Assembly: GCA_017860375.1 (NCBI GenBank)
Contig: JAGDMB010000032.1
Coordinates: 1-12,976, forward strand
Reading direction: 5' to 3'
DNA: 12,976 bases
Source: Bacteroidota bacterium
GTDB taxonomy: Bacteria > Bacteroidota > Bacteroidia > Bacteroidales > UBA10428
Positions 1 to 4,993 of the stretch are shown piece by piece. The notes under the pieces are model-generated. The model saw only the letters and a program-made list of their open reading frames with translations. It was not told the origin of the DNA and made no database searches. A program made the position numbers and the translations under genes. Every line of letters starts with the position of its first letter. Position 1 is the stretch's first letter.

Positions 1-39
1 TTTTGCCAGATTTTAAGTTCTTTAAAATGATGCATAAAG

Positions 40-71
40 TCTTGATTCTTGGTTCTTGGCTCTTGGTTCTA
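40..71. repeat. Heptanucleotide tandem repeat at the leuD 3' end
   Basis: Four consecutive 7-base units fit TCTTGRY on the plus strand (TCTTGAT, TCTTGGT, TCTTGGC, TCTTGGT at 40-67), followed by a partial unit, TCTA. On the minus strand the units read like ACCAAGA or ATCAAGA. The array runs into the leuD stop codon (69-71, TAG), so the gene ends exactly at the repeat edge. Arrays of this kind look familiar from intergenic regions of Bacteroidota, but I cannot check that here. No function is known to me; slippage or a transcript-end role is only conjecture. Confidence 0.75.
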
Positions 72-665
72 ATGATTTTTTAATTTTTCATAATCCTTTA
101 TCTTATCCCCAATGCTCAACAGGTAATCAATATCATCATACCCGTTCAGCAAGCATTTCTTTTTGTAGGAGTTGATGTCGAATTTTTCGGAGGCTCCTGT
201 GGAAAGCAGGGTAATGACCTGTTTTTCGAGATCGACCTTTACCTGGGAGACAGGATTTTCCTGTATTTCCTTTAGTAATGCGGCAAGAAAACCTTCAGAA
301 ACCTGCACCGGCAGCAATCCGTTATTAAGGGCATTGTTTTTGAAAATATCGGCGAAGAAACTGGAAACCACCACCCTGAAGCCATAATCGTAAATGGCCC
401 AGGCGGCATGTTCGCGGCTCGACCCGCTGCCGAAATTCTTTCCGGCTACCAGGATGGACCCGGACCAGGTTTTCTGATTGAGCACAAAGTCCTCTTTGGG
501 CCGGTCATTCCTGTCGTATCTCCAGTCCCTGAACAGGTTTTCACCAAATCCCTTCCGGGAGGTTGCCTTCAGAAACCGGGCCGGGATGATCTGGTCGGTG
601 TCCACGTTCTCGATCGGAAGGGGAACGCAGGCAGAAACTATCGTGGAGAATTTTTCGATGGGCAT
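69..665 (-). CDS. leuD: 3-isopropylmalate dehydratase, small subunit
   Basis: Small subunit of isopropylmalate isomerase. With LeuC it converts 2-isopropylmalate to 3-isopropylmalate in cytosolic leucine synthesis. The 198 residues match the usual length of about 200. The swivel-domain signature NFGSGSSREHA (about residues 77-87), which carries substrate-binding residues, is intact, as is the N-terminal VDTDQIIPARFL stretch (21-32). The ATG at 663-665 gives the normal family N-terminus. It follows leuC with a 40-base gap on the same strand and is the third gene of the leader-leuA-leuC-leuD transcript. The stop codon lies inside a heptamer repeat. No terminator is visible in the 68 bases left in the window, so the operon probably continues, perhaps to leuB. 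Confidence 0.96.
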   Translation of the reverse strand: MPIEKFSTIVSACVPLPIENVDTDQIIPARFLKATSRKGFGENLFRDWRYDRNDRPKEDFVLNQKTWSGSILVAGKNFGSGSSREHAAWAIYDYGFRVVVSSFFADIFKNNALNNGLLPVQVSEGFLAALLKEIQENPVSQVKVDLEKQVITLLSTGASEKFDINSYKKKCLLNGYDDIDYLLSIGDKIKDYEKLKNH

Positions 666-705
666 ATTTTTAGCTTTTTAAATGAATAAAAAGAAAATCA
701 ACCGC

Positions 706-2106
706 TTATAAAAACTCACGCGGATCGGTTATTTTCCCGGTCAGTGCTGCAGCTGCGGCGGTCAACGGGCTGGCAAGGAAAGTCCGGGCTCCCGGTCCCT
801 GTCGTCCCTCAAAATTCCGGTTCGACGTGGATACGGCGTATTTCCCTTCGGGAATCTTGTCGTCATTCATGGCCAGGCATGCCGAACATCCGGGCTGGCG
901 AAAAGCAAATCCTGCTTCTTCCAGTACCTTTACAAGGCCTTCAGCATGGGCCTGCTTTTCCACCTGCCTCGACCCGGGGACGATCCAGGCCACGACGCCT
1001 GAATCTTTTTTCTTTCCCTTCACAAAACCGGCAAATGCCCGCAGGTCTTCGATCCGGCCGTTGGTGCAGGATCCGACAAATACATAATCGACCCTGCGTC
1101 CCAGCATCGGTGTGCCGGGTTCAATATCCATGTATTGCAGCGCTTTGAAGAAGGAAGGCTTTTCTTTTTCGGTAAGCGATGAGCCATCGGGTATAGTTGC
1201 GCTGATTTTCATACCCATACCGGGATTAGTCCCGTAAGTGATCATGGGTTCAATATCGGCGGCGTTGTATTTTAGTTCGAGATCGAAAACAGCGTCATCG
1301 TCGGTGCGCAAAGACTTCCAATACTCCATGGCCTTTTCCCATTCTGTCCCTTTGGGCGCAAATTCGCGTCCTTTCAGGTAGGTGAAAGTGACTTCATCGG
1401 GGGCAATCAGTCCGCCCCTTGATCCGCATTCGATGCTCATGTTGCAAACGGTCATGCGGCCTTCCATACTAAGGTTTTGGAAGGCTGATCCGGCGTATTC
1501 AATAAAATAACCGGTACCACCGGATGCGGATATTTCTGAAATGATGAAAAGGATGATATCTTTTGCCGTGACTCCTTTTTTCAGCTGACCGTCAAGGGTG
1601 ATCCGCATCGTTTTTGGCTTGGGCTGCATGATGCATTGGGAAGCGAGCACCATTTCAATTTCGCTGGTGCCGATTCCGAAAGCGACACTGCCAAAAGCAC
1701 CGTGTGTGGCAGTGTGGCTGTCACCGCATACGATGGTCATCCCTGGCTGGGTGAGGCCCAGTTCGGGACCAATCACATGCACAATGCCCTGGTACGGATG
1801 ATTCAGTCCGTACAACGTTATGCCGTGGCGGTTGCAGTTTTCCGTCAATTTATCCACCTGCGATTTTGAAAGCAGATCCCGGATGGGAAGATGCTGATCC
1901 ACAGTCGGCACGTTGTGATCGGGGGTTGCTATGGTCTGTTGCGGCCGGAACACCTGGAGACCACGGTGTTCGAGACCGGCAAAGGCTACCGGACTGGTCA
2001 CTTCGTGTACCAGATGACGGTCGATATACAGCACAGCGGGACCGTTGTCGATTTGTTCCACAACATGAGCATCCCATATTTTGTCGAATAATGTTTTTCC
2101 TGCCAA
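706..2106 (-). CDS. leuC: 3-isopropylmalate dehydratase, large subunit (iron-sulfur)
   Basis: Aconitase-family large subunit of isopropylmalate isomerase, partner of LeuD. Three [4Fe-4S] cysteines are present, in GSCTNGR and GCSACLAMN. With the start chosen here they fall at residues 347, 407 and 410, the same numbers as in E. coli LeuC, and the length is the same 466 residues. Other family blocks are CGDSHTATHGAFG and STSNRNFEGRQGPGART. There is no ATG near the N-terminus. The TTG at 2104-2106 gives MAGKTLFDKIWDAHVV, matching the family start, and lies 19 bases after the leuA stop. An in-frame TTG at 2131-2133 would add nine residues and overlap leuA by 8 bases; I consider it less likely. 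No Shine-Dalgarno sequence is visible, which is normal for Bacteroidota. Confidence 0.95.
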   Translation of the reverse strand: MAGKTLFDKIWDAHVVEQIDNGPAVLYIDRHLVHEVTSPVAFAGLEHRGLQVFRPQQTIATPDHNVPTVDQHLPIRDLLSKSQVDKLTENCNRHGITLYGLNHPYQGIVHVIGPELGLTQPGMTIVCGDSHTATHGAFGSVAFGIGTSEIEMVLASQCIMQPKPKTMRITLDGQLKKGVTAKDIILFIISEISASGGTGYFIEYAGSAFQNLSMEGRMTVCNMSIECGSRGGLIAPDEVTFTYLKGREFAPKGTEWEKAMEYWKSLRTDDDAVFDLELKYNAADIEPMITYGTNPGMGMKISATIPDGSSLTEKEKPSFFKALQYMDIEPGTPMLGRRVDYVFVGSCTNGRIEDLRAFAGFVKGKKKDSGVVAWIVPGSRQVEKQAHAEGLVKVLEEAGFAFRQPGCSACLAMNDDKIPEGKYAVSTSNRNFEGRQGPGARTFLASPLTAAAAALTGKITDPREFL

Positions 2107-2125
2107 GGTTGTAAGTATTAGTGGG

Positions 2126-3619
2126 TTAGACAATTCTGTTCAGCGCATCAATCAGGGCTTCCACCGATGCCGTAACAATATCTGTATTGGCTGCAAATCC
2201 GTAATAATACCGGCCCTTGTTTTCAATCTGCACGTGCACTTTGCCGGGGTCATCGCTGCCCCGGGTAATAGCCTGAACCAGGTATTCCTCGAGTTTGAAT
2301 TTGTAATGCACCAGTGATTTTATGGCATTAAAGGAAGCATCAATAGGTCCAATTCCGTCACTGGTTTTGGTGAGTGTCTCGCCTTCGTAATTTATGGATA
2401 CGGTAGCCACGGGGTGGGTGGATGAACCGCACAGTACCTGAAGGTGCTCGAGCTTCAGCTTTTTTCTCTCTCCGTTGGTGCTGCCCACCAGCAATTCAAG
2501 GTCATCGTCGCGGATGTCCTTTTTCCTGTCGGCCATTTCAAGGAACTTAAGGTAAACGGCATCCAGTGCTTCCTGTTTGAGTTCGTATCCCAGCAGAGAC
2601 AAGCGGTGTTTCAGGGCGGCTCTTCCGCTGCGTGCGGTGAGGGCAATGGATGATTCATCGATTCCCACTTCCAGAGGATCGATGATCTCATAATTTTCGC
2701 GGTTCTTCAGCACGCCGTCCTGGTGAATTCCCGATGAATGGGCAAAAGCATTTCGCCCGACAATGGATTTGTTAGGCTGGACGGGCATATTCATCAGACT
2801 CGAGACCAGGCGGCTGGTACGGATAATATTGTGGGTGTTGATGCCGGTTTCAATATTCAAATGCTTGCGGCTTTTCATGGTCATCACCACCTCTTCGAGC
2901 GAAGTGTTACCGGCTCTTTCGCCGATACCGTTGATGGTCACTTCCACCTGCCGTGCGCCGTTGATTATGCCGCTCACAGAGTTGGCCGTAGCCATGCCCA
3001 GGTCGTTGTGGCAGTGCGTGGAAATAATGGCCTTATCGATGCGCTTAACGTTTTCCTTCAGGAAACGGATCTTTGCACCATATTCATCCGGAAGACAATA
3101 GCCAGTGGTATCGGGAATGTTAACGACGGTTGCACCGGCTTTGATAACGGCCTCGATTACCCGCGCCAGGTATTCGTTATCCGTGCGGCCGGCGTCCTCG
3201 GCATAGAATTCCACGTCTTCCACGTATTTTTTTGCATATTTGACCGCATTTACAGCACGTTCGATGATTTCCTCGCGGTTGGAATTGAATTTGTATTTGA
3301 TGTGTACATCGGAAGTGCCAATACCGGTATGAATGCGTTTGCGCTTGGCATATCGAAGCGCATCGGCGGCCACATCGATATCTTTCTCCACCGAACGGGT
3401 AAGGGCACATATGACCGGCTTCTTAACCGCCTTGGACAATTCGATCACCGATTGGAAATCACCGGGACTGGAAATGGGGAAGCCCGCCTCGAGGATGTCT
3501 ACACCCAAAAGCTCAAGGGCTTTGGCCACTTCAATTTTTTCAACTGTATTTAACTGGCATCCGGGAACCTGCTCGCCGTCGCGGAGGGTGGTGTCGAAGA
3601 TGAATAATCGGTTGTTCAT
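2126..3619 (-). CDS. leuA: 2-isopropylmalate synthase
   Basis: First committed enzyme of leucine synthesis: acetyl-CoA plus 2-oxoisovalerate gives 2-isopropylmalate. The TIM-barrel domain begins with FDTTLRDGEQVPGC (8-21). The metal ligands expected from E. coli LeuA are all present at the same numbers: D14, H202 and H204 (in THCHND) and N238 (in GERAGN). SSGIHQDGVLK (295-305) follows. The C-terminal part (about 390-497) is the leucine-binding allosteric domain, with SDGIGPIDASFNAIKSL. At 497 residues it is a full-length LeuA rather than a homocitrate or citramalate synthase, although single-family assignment within this group can mislead. It is the first structural gene after the attenuator and starts about 100 bases past the terminator. 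Expected control is leucine feedback on the enzyme plus leader-peptide attenuation of the transcript. Confidence 0.95.
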   Translation of the reverse strand: MNNRLFIFDTTLRDGEQVPGCQLNTVEKIEVAKALELLGVDILEAGFPISSPGDFQSVIELSKAVKKPVICALTRSVEKDIDVAADALRYAKRKRIHTGIGTSDVHIKYKFNSNREEIIERAVNAVKYAKKYVEDVEFYAEDAGRTDNEYLARVIEAVIKAGATVVNIPDTTGYCLPDEYGAKIRFLKENVKRIDKAIISTHCHNDLGMATANSVSGIINGARQVEVTINGIGERAGNTSLEEVVMTMKSRKHLNIETGINTHNIIRTSRLVSSLMNMPVQPNKSIVGRNAFAHSSGIHQDGVLKNRENYEIIDPLEVGIDESSIALTARSGRAALKHRLSLLGYELKQEALDAVYLKFLEMADRKKDIRDDDLELLVGSTNGERKKLKLEHLQVLCGSSTHPVATVSINYEGETLTKTSDGIGPIDASFNAIKSLVHYKFKLEEYLVQAITRGSDDPGKVHVQIENKGRYYYGFAANTDIVTASVEALIDALNRIV

Positions 3620-3718
3620 AAGCGTTAGTATTAATATACAAAGGATAATTTTTAATTTTATGATTTTGGATTTTCGGATTGATGGGGTGATGCTTTTTAC
3701 TCCATTGGTTATTAAATT

Positions 3719-3749
3719 AAAAAAGCCACTCTCTTCTATGAGAATGGCT
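3719..3749 (-). terminator. Intrinsic terminator of the leu attenuator
   Basis: On the minus strand, AGCCATTCTC (3749-3740) and GAGAGTGGCT (3733-3724) form a 10-pair stem with one G-U pair and a six-base loop, ATAGAA. Six T residues (3724-3719) follow directly. This is a textbook intrinsic terminator placed between the leader peptide and leuA, with no gene of its own to end. The 5' arm is also exactly complementary to a segment that follows the leader peptide, so the hairpin can be switched off. Confidence 0.9.
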
Positions 3750-3790
3750 CCATGTTATTCCTGCTACCGCGCATACAAAACCATTCTCAT
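3738..3790 (-). promoter_or_regulatory. Antiterminator of the leu attenuator
   Basis: The minus-strand segment ATGAGAATGG (3790-3781) is perfectly complementary over 10 bases to CCATTCTCAT (3747-3738), which contains most of the terminator 5' arm. The pairing can extend inward by four pairs, three of them G-U. The two structures exclude each other. The first segment starts within the leader stop codon (TGA, 3789-3787), so a ribosome that reaches the stop masks it and lets the terminator form. The same segment can also pair upstream with leader codons: GAGAATG with CATTCTC (3817-3811), or GGATGAG with CTCATCC (3825-3819). Confidence 0.85.
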
Positions 3791-3852
3791 CCGGTTACTC
3801 CAAGGAGTCCGAGAATGAGGATGAGGCTAAGTATGTTCGGATTAATGATCAT
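3787..3852 (-). CDS. leuL: Leucine operon leader peptide
   Basis: A 21-codon reading frame, ATG (3850-3852) to TGA (3787-3789), just downstream of a promoter and upstream of an attenuator. Residues 7-17 read ILSLILILGLL. In all, six Leu, five Ile and one Val make up 12 of 21 residues, far beyond chance for a short frame. By analogy with enterobacterial leu and ilv leaders, the peptide itself needs no function: ribosome stalling at Leu codons when charged tRNA-Leu is scarce should keep the ribosome on segment 1 and free segment 2 to form the antiterminator. All six Leu codons are CTC or CTT. The symbol leuL is assigned by analogy of role, not by homology. Confidence 0.88.
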   Translation of the reverse strand: MIINPNILSLILILGLLGVTG

Positions 3853-3872
3853 TCAACGAAATTGTAATGCGG

Positions 3873-3902
3873 CAAATATACTGATAAAAATCATATTTCA
3901 AA
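3873..3902 (-). promoter_or_regulatory. Bacteroidota-type promoter of the leu operon
   Basis: On the minus strand, TTTG (3902-3899), an 18-base spacer and TATATTTG (3880-3873) match the Bacteroidota primary-sigma consensus TTTG / TAnnTTTG, with a perfect -7 box. Transcription would start a few bases past 3873, roughly 15 bases before the leader ATG at 3852. That is where an attenuator transcript should begin. The start point is inferred, not measured. Confidence 0.75.
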
Positions 3903-3918
3903 ATACCGGGCAGTATTT
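3901..3918. promoter_or_regulatory. Inverted repeat at the edge of the leu promoter
   Basis: AAATAC (3901-3906) and GTATTT (3913-3918) form a 6-base inverted repeat around a 6-base centre, touching the -33 box of the leu promoter. A further AAATAC lies at 3926-3931 and could pair with the same GTATTT. It could be an operator, a weak hairpin downstream of yebC, or chance in AT-rich DNA. The rest of 3903-3985 shows nothing else. Confidence 0.3.
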
Positions 3919-3985
3919 ATTCTGAAAATACTCCCTTACGATTATCGATAAACCGCTAAAAAACCTTTTCACAGAAACTGGCGGT

Positions 3986-4032
3986 GGAATAAGAAAGACA
4001 GCTTATGTAATCCGATTCGGATTATTTATTCC
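3986..4032. repeat. Nested palindrome over the yebC stop codon
   Basis: A 17-base near-perfect palindrome, TAATCCGATTCGGATTA (4008-4024), starts 2 bases past the yebC stop. It is nested within a second inverted repeat: GGAATAA (3986-3992) with TTATTCC (4026-4032), the latter covering the stop codon. It could fold at the end of the yebC transcript and act as a terminator or stability hairpin. No U-run follows on the minus strand, so it is not a canonical intrinsic terminator. Confidence 0.45.
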
Positions 4033-4772
4033 GCTTCGAGGGCTGCGGCCAGTTCATCGGTCATTTCGAGGTTGTGGTATACGTACTGCACATCTTCGAT
4101 TTCCTCAAATTCCTCGATCAGGCGCAGCACTTTCCGGGCCGCATCCACATCAAGCTTTTTGGTTTCAACGGCAATCCGCTGCAATTCGGCGTTTTCCACT
4201 TTCACGTGCATTTCTTCCAGCTTTTTATGGATTTTACCGAAATTCTCCACCGCAGTAGTAATAATAAAGGTGTCCTCTCCCAGTTCAATGTCTTCCACAC
4301 CGGCATCGATCATTTCGAGCTCAAAAGTTTCGGGATCGAGGTTCGCTTTGGGAACAGTAAAAACACCTTTACGATGGAAGACAAACCTGAGCGAGCCATT
4401 GGTGCCCAGTGTCCCTCCGCGTTTGTTGTAAATGGCCCGGATGTTGCTGACCGTTCGTTGCGGATTGTCGGTGAGGCATTCAATAAAAATAGCAACTCCT
4501 CCATGGGCGTATCCCTCATAGGTTACCTCCTGAAGGTTGGCGGCTTCATTGCTGGCTTTGTTAATGGCACGGTCCACATTATCCTTGGGCATATTGGCCC
4601 CTTTGGCATTCTGAATGGCAAGCCGTAACCGCGGATTTCCGTCAGGACTGGCTCCGCCTTCCTTCACCGCCATCTGGATTTCTTTAACAATACGGGAAAA
4701 TATTTTTCCCCTTTTGGCATCCAGCGCTCCCTTTTTGCGCTTGATGGTTGACCATTTGCTGTGACCGGACAT
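4026..4772 (-). CDS. yebC: YebC/PmpR (TACO1) family protein
   Basis: Cytosolic protein of the YebC/TACO1 family, 248 residues (E. coli YebC is 246). Members were long annotated as transcriptional regulators; later work links the family to translation, including relief of ribosome stalling at proline-rich stretches. The N-terminal signature MSGHSKWSTIKRKKGALDAK (1-20) is intact, and the block YEGYAHGGVAIFIECLTDN (85-103) is typical. It is a single gene on the minus strand, divergent from the large exported protein across a 221-base gap. In that gap the minus strand has AATATTTG (4805-4798), one mismatch from the TAnnTTTG promoter box, about 25 bases before the ATG. No convincing promoter box was found for the divergent gene. 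A palindrome covers the 3' end. Confidence 0.95.
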   Translation of the reverse strand: MSGHSKWSTIKRKKGALDAKRGKIFSRIVKEIQMAVKEGGASPDGNPRLRLAIQNAKGANMPKDNVDRAINKASNEAANLQEVTYEGYAHGGVAIFIECLTDNPQRTVSNIRAIYNKRGGTLGTNGSLRFVFHRKGVFTVPKANLDPETFELEMIDAGVEDIELGEDTFIITTAVENFGKIHKKLEEMHVKVENAELQRIAVETKKLDVDAARKVLRLIEEFEEIEDVQYVYHNLEMTDELAAALEAE

Positions 4773-4993
4773 ATTGTATTTTTTTAGTTAGAATCAACAA
4801 ATATTCTTTAAAGGTATGAAATTGTTTTTTTATAGGAAATATGGATGTAAATTTCAGTTGAATAAATTATTGCAGCATTTTATTAGGGTTTTATCGGACT
4901 CAGGTGTCTTCTATAATAAAGGACAGGTTTACCGGATTGGGGTAAAGGATAAGAGGCAAGAGGACTATAAGATTTTATGTAAAGGGTTGACCA

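Noticed and set aside
40..71. CRISPR-like array.
   Set aside because: The units are 7 bases long with no spacers; it is a simple tandem repeat.
2738..3553. A long plus-strand open frame (271 codons) opposite leuA.
   Set aside because: It is antisense to a gene with full family motifs, has low-complexity His/Gly/Asp-rich sequence expected of a reverse-frame shadow, and shows no recognisable domain.
3639..3647. TATCCTTTG on the minus strand just before leuA as a second promoter that would bypass the attenuator.
   Set aside because: It is one base too long for TAnnTTTG and has no clear -33 partner; kept only as a remote possibility.
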